Shown one piece after another: positions 25,637 to 32,225 of a stretch of DNA of 32,225 nt. Source of the DNA: Bacteroidales bacterium (lineage in GTDB: Bacteria > Bacteroidota > Bacteroidia > Bacteroidales > UBA7960). The position numbers and the translations under genes were made by a program. Every line of letters starts with the position of its first letter. The first letter of the stretch is position 1. The stretch lies in NCBI GenBank assembly GCA_003557385.1, contig PWON01000190.1, positions 1-32,225 on the forward strand, given 5' to 3'. The notes beneath the pieces are model-generated. The model made no database searches. It was not told the DNA's origin and saw only the letters and a list, made by a program, of their open reading frames with translations.

Positions 25637-26899
25637 TTATCTGGCAAGCAGAGTCTTTAAAGGTTCCTGCCTGGCAGCCGGAAACAACACATTATTGAGG
25701 ATCAGCCGGTAACCGGGTGAATTTGGGAAAAGGTCCAGGTCAGTTGGCGGGTCACCAACATGATGCCGGTAATCTTCCGGATCATGCCCTCCCAGGAAGG
25801 TAAATGTACCATTACCCCTTGATCCGTGGATATAACGTGCCTCATCCTTTGACCGGTTTTCACCCAGTATGGTAACAGTCGGTTTGATCACCTGCTTGTG
25901 GAATGCGGTGGTCTGTCCCATAAAGCCCTTTACAACTGTTTCATGGTTCTGTGTAAGCATGGTTGGCACCGGATCCCACTTGGCCGAAAACTCAAATAGG
26001 GTGAAGAAATCGGTTCGTTCGTTCCTGCCTGTTTTGGGCACATCAATATTGGATTTTTCGTAAATGGCCGGGTCGGGAACAACGACGAAGTGTTCAAATG
26101 CAAAGGTTCGGCTAAAATCGAGCCTTTCCTGTGCATCAGGATCGGGCGGGGTGCCATTGTACACCTCATGCAGGATGTCGACACCTTCGGCCGCCAGGGC
26201 GATATCGATGCTTTCCGGTGCCGAACACATGGCAAACATGTATCCACCCCCTTCTACAAAGTCACGGATTTTTTTTGCCACGGCAAGTTTCAGGTCCGAC
26301 ACCTGCGAAAACCCCATACGTCGCGCCATTTCTTCGGCCAACCGGACGTCTTCCTTATACCAGTCGGCATTACGAAACGCCAGCCAGAATTTCCCGAACT
26401 GTCCCGTAAAGTCTTCGTGATGCAAATGCAGCCAGTCATACAATGGCAATATCCCCGACAATACCTCCTCATCATACACTTCGTCGTAAGGGATCTCTGC
26501 ATAGGTCAGGGCCAAAGTTACCGCATCATCCCAGGGTAAACTGTTCGGGGGTGTATACACGGCAATGCGCGGAACCTTGTGCAAGCGTATTTCATCCATA
26601 TTTACTTCCGGATCGGATATTTCCCGGAGAATGCCTGCAGCCTGTATGTCGGCAATCACCTGGTAACCTACGCCACGCACCATCATTTCCTGCTCAAACT
26701 CCGGATGATGATCGAACATAAAACTGCCTCCACGGTAGTTCAGAAGCCAGCTTACTTCCACATCGTGGGTCAGGACATAATAGGCAATGCCATATGCTTT
26801 CAGATGATTGCGCTGGGTATTGTCCATGGGAATAAGGATTTGCGCAGCAAAAGCAGACAACGGCATCCATAACATAAAAAATGACAACAAATATTGCAT
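25637..26899 (-). CDS. Conserved exported protein, commonly labelled 'asparagine synthetase B'; function unknown
   Basis: A 420-aa protein with a Sec signal peptide (MQYLLSFFMLWMPLSAFA, cut before about AQILIPMD), so periplasmic or secreted. From memory, close relatives across Bacteroidota are named asparagine synthetase B in databases. The sequence does not support that function: there is no N-terminal catalytic Cys2, no SGGxDS pyrophosphatase loop, and it is exported. Conserved-looking blocks are HLKAYGIAYYVLTHDVEVSWLLNYRGGSF, LPLYDWLHLHHEDFTGQFGKFW, GGGYMFAMCSAPESIDIAL (Cys225 at a nucleophile-elbow-like position), SAKWDPVPTMLTQNH and FLGGHDPEDYRHHVGDPPTDL. These fit a glutamine-amidotransferase-like (ThuA/GATase) fold, but that is inference. 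It lies 43 nt downstream of dnaB on the same strand. Confidence 0.82.
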   Translation of the reverse strand: MQYLLSFFMLWMPLSAFAAQILIPMDNTQRNHLKAYGIAYYVLTHDVEVSWLLNYRGGSFMFDHHPEFEQEMMVRGVGYQVIADIQAAGILREISDPEVNMDEIRLHKVPRIAVYTPPNSLPWDDAVTLALTYAEIPYDEVYDEEVLSGILPLYDWLHLHHEDFTGQFGKFWLAFRNADWYKEDVRLAEEMARRMGFSQVSDLKLAVAKKIRDFVEGGGYMFAMCSAPESIDIALAAEGVDILHEVYNGTPPDPDAQERLDFSRTFAFEHFVVVPDPAIYEKSNIDVPKTGRNERTDFFTLFEFSAKWDPVPTMLTQNHETVVKGFMGQTTAFHKQVIKPTVTILGENRSKDEARYIHGSRGNGTFTFLGGHDPEDYRHHVGDPPTDLDLFPNSPGYRLILNNVLFPAARQEPLKTLLAR

Positions 26900-26942
26900 G
26901 GTTCAAAACATTGGGCCGGCAGATGGCCTGAATATAAATTCC

Positions 26943-28475
26943 TCAGAAAGGTACCTCATCATCGTCCATATCATTCATTTTCGATGGGATGGTGAGGGTG
27001 TTGGGTTGGTCTTCAAAAGCATCCGAGGGTCTTATGTCGGCAGGCACGGCAAAATCGCCGGCTTCATAGTCAGTAAATTTTGCAAAGTTTTGAATAAAAC
27101 GCAGGTCAATGTCTTTTAGTGCGCCATTGCGGTGTTTGGCAATGATCAGTTGTGCCAGTCCTTCGGTCGAATTGCCCTTTTCATCTTCTGTAATCTGATA
27201 GTATTCAGGGCGATAAATAAATAAGACCATATCCGCATCCTGTTCAATGGCTCCCGATTCGCGCAAATCCGAGAGGATCGGACGTTTCGACCCACCCCTG
27301 GTTTCCACTGCGCGGCTAAGCTGCGACACAGCAATGACGGGAATATTTAGTTCCTTGGCCAGGCTTTTCATCGATCGCGATATGTTGCTGATCTCCTGTT
27401 CACGATTTCCACGGTGGTTGTCCGTACCGGTAGTCATCAGTTGCAGGTAGTCAACAACCACCAGTTGCACATCCTGCTGGGCCTTCAGGCGCCGGCATTT
27501 GGCCCGGAGCTCAAAGATGCTGAGGGCAGGCGTGTCATCAATGAACAAGGGGGCATCTGTTAAAGCGCTTAACCGTGCATTGAGTTGTTCCCACTCGTAT
27601 TGTTCCAGTTGACCCCGCCTGAGTTTATCGGCCGGAAGTTCTGTTTCACTCGAGATTAAACGGGTAACCAGCTGCACACCTGACATCTCCAGGGAAAAGA
27701 TCGCAATCGGTTTTTTAAAGTCCACCGCCATATTCCTGGCCATGGAAAGCATTAAGGCCGATTTACCCATGCCCGGACGGGCAGCCAGGATCACCAGGTC
27801 CGATTTTTGCCATCCTGCTGTCACCCTGTCCAGTTCCGAAAAACCACTTGGGATGCCGCTGATATGGCCGTCCTGGTCTTTGGCACCCTCAATTTGCTTT
27901 ACGGCCTCTTTGATCAAAGAGTGCATGTCGTCGTAATTGCGCCGGAGATTGGTTTCGCTGACGGCAAACAATTCCTTTTCGGCTTTGTCCAGAATATCAA
28001 ACACATCCTTGGTGTCTTCATAAGATTCTTTGATGATCTCGGAGCTGATGCGGATCAACTCACGCTGCAGGAATTTTTGCAGGATGATGCGGGCATGGTA
28101 CTCCACATTGGCCGAACTGGCCACCCTGTTGGTGAGCATCGAAATGGTATAGGCACCGCCTACCATATCGAGTTCCCCGTTCTTTTTCAGCGCTTCCGTG
28201 ACAGTCAGGATATCTACAGGCTGGCCTGCCGAAAACAACTCATGTATTGCTGCAAAGATCTTCTGGTGTGTTTCCTTGTAAAATACCTCGGGCTTTAAAA
28301 TATCAATGACGTTGGTCAAGGCATTTTGCTCCAGCATGATCGCCCCCAAAACAGCTTCTTCCAGGTCTGTGGCCTGGGGCGGGACCCGCCCGTGCTCGGC
28401 ATAATCCATCGGAAGTGAAAATTTTTTGGTTTTCCGGGGAGTGGTTTCACGAACACTTTGTGCTTTCTTTTCCAT
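26943..28475 (-). CDS. dnaB: Replicative DNA helicase DnaB
   Basis: A 510-aa hexameric 5'-3' replicative helicase that unwinds the fork and recruits primase. The N-terminal domain begins at about residue 30 (RVPPQATDLEEAVLGAIMLEQ). The RecA-like domain has Walker A ARPGMGKSAL (about 232-241), Walker B LVVVDYLQLM, and the DNA-binding loop and arginine-finger region around SQLSRAVETRGGSKRPILSDLRESGAIEQDADMVLFIYRPEYY. No intein is present at the Walker A site, a common insertion point in DnaB. The acidic tail SKMNDMDDDEVPF is typical of Bacteroidota DnaB. The first 22 residues are basic and variable; Met23 is an alternative start. A promoter-like pair lies immediately before the first ATG. Confidence 0.97.
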   Translation of the reverse strand: MEKKAQSVRETTPRKTKKFSLPMDYAEHGRVPPQATDLEEAVLGAIMLEQNALTNVIDILKPEVFYKETHQKIFAAIHELFSAGQPVDILTVTEALKKNGELDMVGGAYTISMLTNRVASSANVEYHARIILQKFLQRELIRISSEIIKESYEDTKDVFDILDKAEKELFAVSETNLRRNYDDMHSLIKEAVKQIEGAKDQDGHISGIPSGFSELDRVTAGWQKSDLVILAARPGMGKSALMLSMARNMAVDFKKPIAIFSLEMSGVQLVTRLISSETELPADKLRRGQLEQYEWEQLNARLSALTDAPLFIDDTPALSIFELRAKCRRLKAQQDVQLVVVDYLQLMTTGTDNHRGNREQEISNISRSMKSLAKELNIPVIAVSQLSRAVETRGGSKRPILSDLRESGAIEQDADMVLFIYRPEYYQITEDEKGNSTEGLAQLIIAKHRNGALKDIDLRFIQNFAKFTDYEAGDFAVPADIRPSDAFEDQPNTLTIPSKMNDMDDDEVPF

Positions 28476-28479
28476 ATCT

Positions 28480-28510
28480 CAAAAATACGCATTCCATCAT
28501 GGGCCAACAA
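28480..28510 (-). promoter_or_regulatory. Candidate promoter for dnaB, almost leaderless
   Basis: On the minus strand GTTGTTG (two TTG triplets, 28510-28505) is followed after 17 or 20 nt by TATTTTTG (28487-28480), an exact TAnnTTTG box. The box ends 4 nt before the annotated ATG, so transcription would start at or within a few bases of the start codon. Either the mRNA is leaderless or translation begins downstream, for instance at Met23. Confidence 0.38.
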
Positions 28511-28575
28511 CTATTTCTCCATAAATAATTATTAACAATGATCACATGCCTCCGTTATCCGTTATGATTCACCGG

Positions 28576-30540
28576 TTATTCCGCTTTCTGTTCTTTTTCC
28601 ATCCGCACCACCCTGAACTCTGTCCGCCGGTTATTGGCACGGCCCTCTGCTGTTTTATTGGTATCAACAGGTTGTGTATCAGCATAACCTGCATAGCTGA
28701 TCCTGTTTTTGGCAATGCCCTGGTCCGTCAGAAAATCGCGGACACTCATGGCACGTTTTTCCGACAAAGCCATATTGTAATCAAAGGAGCCTGTACTGTC
28801 TGTATGTCCGCTGATCTCGATTTGAATGCCGGGGTTTTCTTCTATAAAACGTAAAAGTTCAGCCAGTTCGGTACGCGATGATTCCCTGAGCCTGTGGCTG
28901 TCTGTTTCAAAGAATATGTTGCGCAGCACCACGCTTTGCCCCTCACCAACCGGCTGCAAGGAGATGTTTCGCAAGTAAGGCTCGGCAATGGTTCGCATAC
29001 CGGCATAATTAAAATGCTCCGAAAAGAATAAATAACCGTCTTTCGATACATTCAGCGCCAAATCCCGACCTGCAGGCAGTGCCACCAAAAATGACCCGTC
29101 TACAAGGTCAGAAACAGAACCTGTCACCAGTTGTTCGTTGTCTACATTCACAATCGTGAACCGGGCAGACAAAGGGTCACCGGTAATGGCATCGGTTACG
29201 ATTCCCTTCATATAAGTGTGCGGATGGGGTCGTGCGTCAGGGTATAACTCAAACGCATACAAATCGGTTTCCCCGTAACCACCCGCCTTGTCGGAAGCAA
29301 ACCAGGCCCGATGACCGGATGCCCCGACAATCAATGAGAATTCGTCTCCATGGGTGTTGATGGGATATCCCATATTCACGGGTTCCGTCCACTGCCCCAA
29401 ATCATCACGGCTGCTGTAAAAAATATCGAGGCCACCCATGCCCGGATGCCCGTCAGAAGCAAAATAGAGGGTTCGGTTGTCATAATGGATAAAGGGTGAC
29501 ATTTCACTGCCGCTGGTATTGATTACCGGTCCGAGGTTTTCCGGTTTGCTCCAGCTTCCGTTTGCATTTTTTGTTGCCTTCCAGATATCCATAGGACCTT
29601 TGCTCCCTTCCCTGTTGCTGCTAAAGTAAATAGTTGTCCCGTCGGCCGACACAGAAGGTTGCGAATCCCAGGCAGAAGAATTCAGAGGGGGTCCGGGATT
29701 GACAGGGGTACTCCAAGTGTCTCCCTTGCGGGTTGCATAATAGATATCGCAACTCCCCATGCCGTCGGGCCGGTTACAGGCGGTAAAATATAAATGCCTG
29801 CCATCAGCCGTGATGGTCTGTGCACCTTCATTGCCCGGGGTGTTCAAGGGGGGGCCAAGGTTTTCTGCCCTGGTCCACACCCCGTTTTGAAAATAACTGA
29901 TATAAAAATCCTCAAAATAGACCCCGTAATCTGCCGGGTAACCTTCCACGGGTTTTTTCCGGGTAAATATCAGGGTCATCTCGTCGGCCGTCAGGGCGGG
30001 ACTGTATTCAGCATATTCAGAATTAATCGCCCGGCCCGGGTTTTCGGGTGCAAAGGGTACCGGGTTACTTTTTGCTTCTGCAGCAAACCGGGAGCGCATC
30101 AAATAATCCCCACCACGGGCACGGAGGTTTGTGCTTATGTCCTTCATGCCGACAAACCTGTTTAAAACACGGATGGCTTCTTCGTAATCACCCGCTCTGT
30201 AAAGGGCAACCCCAAGAGAGTATTTTGCAGGAGGATAAAACAGCGGATCCAGGCTGATCACCTTTTGGTAGGGGGCAATGCTTTCAGCAAAATGTTCTTC
30301 AGAAAAATAAATTTCTGCCATCAGCAAATGGGCCTCGATAAAATCCGCATCCATGCCAACAGCACGCTTTAGGTGGTGGATTGCTTCCTGGTTGTTAAAC
30401 GCCCGGTAAGCCTCCTCGGCCAGCAAATATGTGCGCGCAGCCCGGCGGCTTCCGGTTGTGAGTTCGTCCTGTGCCTGGACCCAGAGGGTTCCTGCCAATA
30501 AGAGCCAGGCACCTGACAAAATAAAACACACTTTTCGCAT
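28576..30540 (-). CDS. OmpA-family protein with TPR, PD40 propeller and carboxypeptidase-regulatory-like domains (PorE-like architecture)
   Basis: A 654-aa exported envelope protein. Domains in order: signal peptide (1-23, ending WVQAQ), TPR-like helices (about 36-145), a PD40/WD40-type beta-propeller (about 172-435; repeated blocks such as 'TIYFSSNREG...DIWKA' and 'TLYFASDGHPGMGGLDIFYS'), a carboxypeptidase-regulatory-like beta-sandwich (about 442-525, GIVTDAITGDPLSARFTIVN), and a C-terminal OmpA peptidoglycan-binding domain (about 537-645) with ISGHTDSTGSFDYNMALSEKRA and NNRRTEF. This order is that of PorE of the type IX secretion system in Porphyromonas gingivalis. Paralogues with the same layout are common, so membership in T9SS is not proven. 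The signal peptide has no lipobox, unlike PorE. No other por/gld gene is in the window. Confidence 0.9.
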   Translation of the reverse strand: MRKVCFILSGAWLLLAGTLWVQAQDELTTGSRRAARTYLLAEEAYRAFNNQEAIHHLKRAVGMDADFIEAHLLMAEIYFSEEHFAESIAPYQKVISLDPLFYPPAKYSLGVALYRAGDYEEAIRVLNRFVGMKDISTNLRARGGDYLMRSRFAAEAKSNPVPFAPENPGRAINSEYAEYSPALTADEMTLIFTRKKPVEGYPADYGVYFEDFYISYFQNGVWTRAENLGPPLNTPGNEGAQTITADGRHLYFTACNRPDGMGSCDIYYATRKGDTWSTPVNPGPPLNSSAWDSQPSVSADGTTIYFSSNREGSKGPMDIWKATKNANGSWSKPENLGPVINTSGSEMSPFIHYDNRTLYFASDGHPGMGGLDIFYSSRDDLGQWTEPVNMGYPINTHGDEFSLIVGASGHRAWFASDKAGGYGETDLYAFELYPDARPHPHTYMKGIVTDAITGDPLSARFTIVNVDNEQLVTGSVSDLVDGSFLVALPAGRDLALNVSKDGYLFFSEHFNYAGMRTIAEPYLRNISLQPVGEGQSVVLRNIFFETDSHRLRESSRTELAELLRFIEENPGIQIEISGHTDSTGSFDYNMALSEKRAMSVRDFLTDQGIAKNRISYAGYADTQPVDTNKTAEGRANNRRTEFRVVRMEKEQKAE

Positions 30541-30617
30541 ATTGCCCCGGTATTAAGACAGGTTTTTCGCACATTGCCCGCCATGATGATGGTATTTCCG
30601 CTTACTGCCCTGTATGA

Positions 30618-30632
30618 CTGTTCACAGAACAG
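30618..30632. repeat. Small perfect hairpin between queE and the OmpA-family gene
   Basis: CTGTTC-aca-GAACAG forms a 6-bp stem with a 3-nt loop in the 134-nt gap. There is no T-run on either side, so it is not a typical terminator. It might be an RNA stem-loop in the leader of the OmpA-family transcript. No TAnnTTTG promoter box is visible in this gap, so the OmpA-family gene may be read through from folD-queE. Confidence 0.3.
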
Positions 30633-30674
30633 CTGACGGGTCACCCCTTGATTAACCACAACCATCATGTAAAG

Positions 30675-31283
30675 TTACGGGATATTCATGAATTTATGTG
30701 CCTGAAGCGACACCATCCACCGGGGATGCTGTTTCACATAATCCACAATCCGGGGAAGAATACGTTGATATTGGCTCCATTCAGGCTGTAAAAACAAGCG
30801 GCATTTTTCCTTTACCCGTCCTGCGTTCTCTTCGGCCCAGTAAAAATCCTTTTCTTCCCGGATGATGACCTTCAGTTCATCGGCCATATGCAGCATGTCA
30901 GGCCTGGGTCTGAGGTTTGGTTTCGGAGAGAGGCATATCCAGTCGTACTGGCCGGTCAGCGGATAAGCACCACAGGTTTCCAAATATATGCAGACACCGT
31001 TCTTTTTCAGGCCCGCACAAAGGGGTTCCAGGTTATAGTTCAGGGGTTCGCCTCCAGTGATGACCACTGCTTTGGCAGGAAAGGCACTAACGTAATCAAT
31101 GATATCATGGATTCCGGTCAGGGGGTGCAGGGAAGCATCCCAGGATTCTTTTATATCGCACCAGTAGCAACCCACATCGCAACCTCCAATGCGAACAAAT
31201 GCCGAGTCTTTTCCGGTATGAAAACCTTCTCCCTGCAGGGAACAGAACATTTCCATCACCGGCAGCAAAAGCCCCTCTTCCAT
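30675..31283 (-). CDS. queE: 7-carboxy-7-deazaguanine synthase
   Basis: A radical SAM enzyme that contracts 6-carboxy-tetrahydropterin to 7-carboxy-7-deazaguanine in queuosine biosynthesis. The cluster cysteines are CDVGCYWC (C-x3-C-x2-C; Cys35, Cys39, Cys42 from the start used here), and VMEMFCSLQGEGFHTGKDSAFVRIGG is the family N-terminus. VVITGGEPL supplies the SAM-binding GGE motif, and SPKPNLRPRPDM is conserved. The ORF track starts 48 nt further upstream at a TTG (31331), one base after the folD stop; I prefer the ATG at 31283 because its N-terminus matches the family and the extra 16 residues do not. The TTG start, coupled to folD, is possible (218 aa). No other queuosine gene (queC, queD, queF) is in the window. 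Confidence 0.93.
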   Translation of the reverse strand: MEEGLLLPVMEMFCSLQGEGFHTGKDSAFVRIGGCDVGCYWCDIKESWDASLHPLTGIHDIIDYVSAFPAKAVVITGGEPLNYNLEPLCAGLKKNGVCIYLETCGAYPLTGQYDWICLSPKPNLRPRPDMLHMADELKVIIREEKDFYWAEENAGRVKEKCRLFLQPEWSQYQRILPRIVDYVKQHPRWMVSLQAHKFMNIP

Positions 31284-31332
31284 TTTTTTTTGTTCAGCGG
31301 GGCCCGGGTTTATGAGTTCATGGCCGGTCAAA

Positions 31333-32214
31333 TTATCCGTATATTTCTTTTTTCGATGCTTTTAGCGTATTCATCAGCAGCGAAACAATGGTCATTGGGC
31401 CAACACCCCCGGGAACAGGCGTAATGTATGAAGCCTTCTCAGACACTTCGTCAAACCGGACATCCCCGATCAGCCGGAAGCCCGATTTTGTTTTATCTGA
31501 CGGCACCCTGTGAATGCCCACATCAATCACCACAGCACCCTCTTTCACCATATCAGCGGTCACAAATTCCGGTTGTCCAATGGCCACAATAAGGATATCG
31601 GCACGCGATGTGACTTCACCCAGGTTCTGGGTTTTGCTGTGACACACGGTTACCGTGGCATTACCCGGTTCCTCGTTGCGGGACATAAGCAGGCTCATGG
31701 GTTTTCCCACAATATTGCTGCGTCCTAAAATCACACATTGCTTTCCCCTGGTTTCAATGCGGCTGCGCATGATCAATTCCATGATTCCATTGGGAGTTGC
31801 CGACACATAGGAAGGCAACCCAATGGTCATGCGGCCAACATTCACCGGATGAAATCCATCCACATCCTTTTCGGGGACAATGTGTTGTATAACCTTTTGG
31901 TTGTCAATGTGCCCGGGCAGTGGCAACTGCACGATCAGGCCGTCAATCTCCGGGTCATTGTTGATGAATTCAACGGCCTCAAGCAGTTCCGCCTCCGTTA
32001 CATCGACCGGAAAGCGATAGGTGGAAGAATCAAACCCCACCTGTTTACAGGCCCTGGCCTTGCTGTTCACATAGGTTTCACTGGCCGGGTCTTCGCCTAC
32101 CAGGATCGCCGCCAAATGGGGCACCTTGCCCTCCTGGTCCTTGATCCGCTGGACCTCCCCGGCAATTTCCTGTTTAATGGTTTCCGCAATCTGTTTTCCG
32201 TCAATCAACCGCAT
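31333..32214 (-). CDS. folD: Bifunctional methylenetetrahydrofolate dehydrogenase / methenyltetrahydrofolate cyclohydrolase
   Basis: A 293-aa FolD that interconverts 5,10-methylene-, 5,10-methenyl- and 10-formyl-tetrahydrofolate using NADP. The catalytic pair lies in [16 protein letters not shown] (Tyr48, Lys52); [13 protein letters not shown] and [12 protein letters not shown] are substrate-site motifs, [14 protein letters not shown] is the nucleotide-binding segment, and [12 protein letters not shown] the C-terminal signature. Start and stop give the usual length. queE follows immediately. With thyA and folA about 6 kb away on the other strand, and gcvP further left, this window holds several steps of one-carbon folate metabolism, though not in one operon. 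Only 11 bases lie upstream before the window ends, so its promoter cannot be judged. Confidence 0.97.
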   Translation of the reverse strand: MRLIDGKQIAETIKQEIAGEVQRIKDQEGKVPHLAAILVGEDPASETYVNSKARACKQVGFDSSTYRFPVDVTEAELLEAVEFINNDPEIDGLIVQLPLPGHIDNQKVIQHIVPEKDVDGFHPVNVGRMTIGLPSYVSATPNGIMELIMRSRIETRGKQCVILGRSNIVGKPMSLLMSRNEEPGNATVTVCHSKTQNLGEVTSRADILIVAIGQPEFVTADMVKEGAVVIDVGIHRVPSDKTKSGFRLIGDVRFDEVSEKASYITPVPGGVGPMTIVSLLMNTLKASKKEIYG

Positions 32215-32225
32215 ATCTTACTAAC

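Noticed and set aside
1-32225. CRISPR arrays, insertion sequences, phage or anti-phage systems, tRNA and rRNA genes
   Set aside because: No spaced direct repeats, transposase or integrase motifs, defence domains or tRNA-like cloverleaf were seen; intergenic gaps are mostly below 230 nt.

Overview
The window reads as an ordinary, gene-dense piece of chromosome from a member of the Bacteroidota, most likely of the Bacteroidales/Marinilabiliales type. This rests on three things. Several upstream regions carry TAnnTTTG boxes, the -7 element of Bacteroidota promoters, and strong Shine-Dalgarno sequences are rare. Several proteins are lineage-typical: a PorE-like OmpA-family protein, an exported protein usually mislabelled asparagine synthetase B, a MerR/M23 pair beside alaS, and a kinase-RapZ fusion. 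No CRISPR array, insertion sequence, phage gene, rRNA or tRNA was seen. All 22 genes have clear families.

Layout. (1) Positions 1-4565, plus strand: the C-terminal part of an AmgK-like sugar kinase fused to a RapZ C-terminal domain, a MurU-like nucleotidyltransferase, and an AddB-like nuclease; the first two suggest cell-wall amino-sugar recycling. (2) 4562-7189, minus: alaS, overlapping the AddB-like gene tail to tail by 4 nt. (3) 7356-17576, plus: M23 peptidase, MerR regulator, an MFS transporter with a large inserted periplasmic domain, hldD, an ACP phosphodiesterase, iorA-iorB and gcvP. (4) 17633-21781, minus: an acyl-CoA synthetase and a membrane pyrophosphatase, separated by a 15-bp perfect hairpin. 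(5) 22105-25634, plus: a DUF151 bifunctional nuclease, a CNT nucleoside transporter, thyA and folA. (6) 25637-32214, minus: the exported 'AsnB-like' protein, dnaB, the PorE-like OmpA protein, queE and folD.

How the genes fit together. The nucleoside transporter, thyA, folA and (at the far end) folD share the theme of thymidylate and one-carbon folate metabolism; gcvP also feeds one-carbon units into folate. IorAB (oxidative decarboxylation of aromatic 2-oxo acids to acyl-CoA), GcvP and an acyl-CoA synthetase suggest amino-acid catabolism in an anaerobe. The pyrophosphatase has residues of the K+-dependent type and a glutamate typical of Na+-pumping members, and could conserve energy from the PPi made by the adjacent acyl-CoA synthetase.

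I found no clear undescribed defence or mobile system. The items most worth following are protein architectures: an MFS permease with two tandem beta-rich units between TM11 and TM12, a sugar kinase-RapZ sensor fusion beside a MurU-like enzyme, an IorA without its ferredoxin tail, and a nucleoside transporter with a lipoprotein-like N-terminus.
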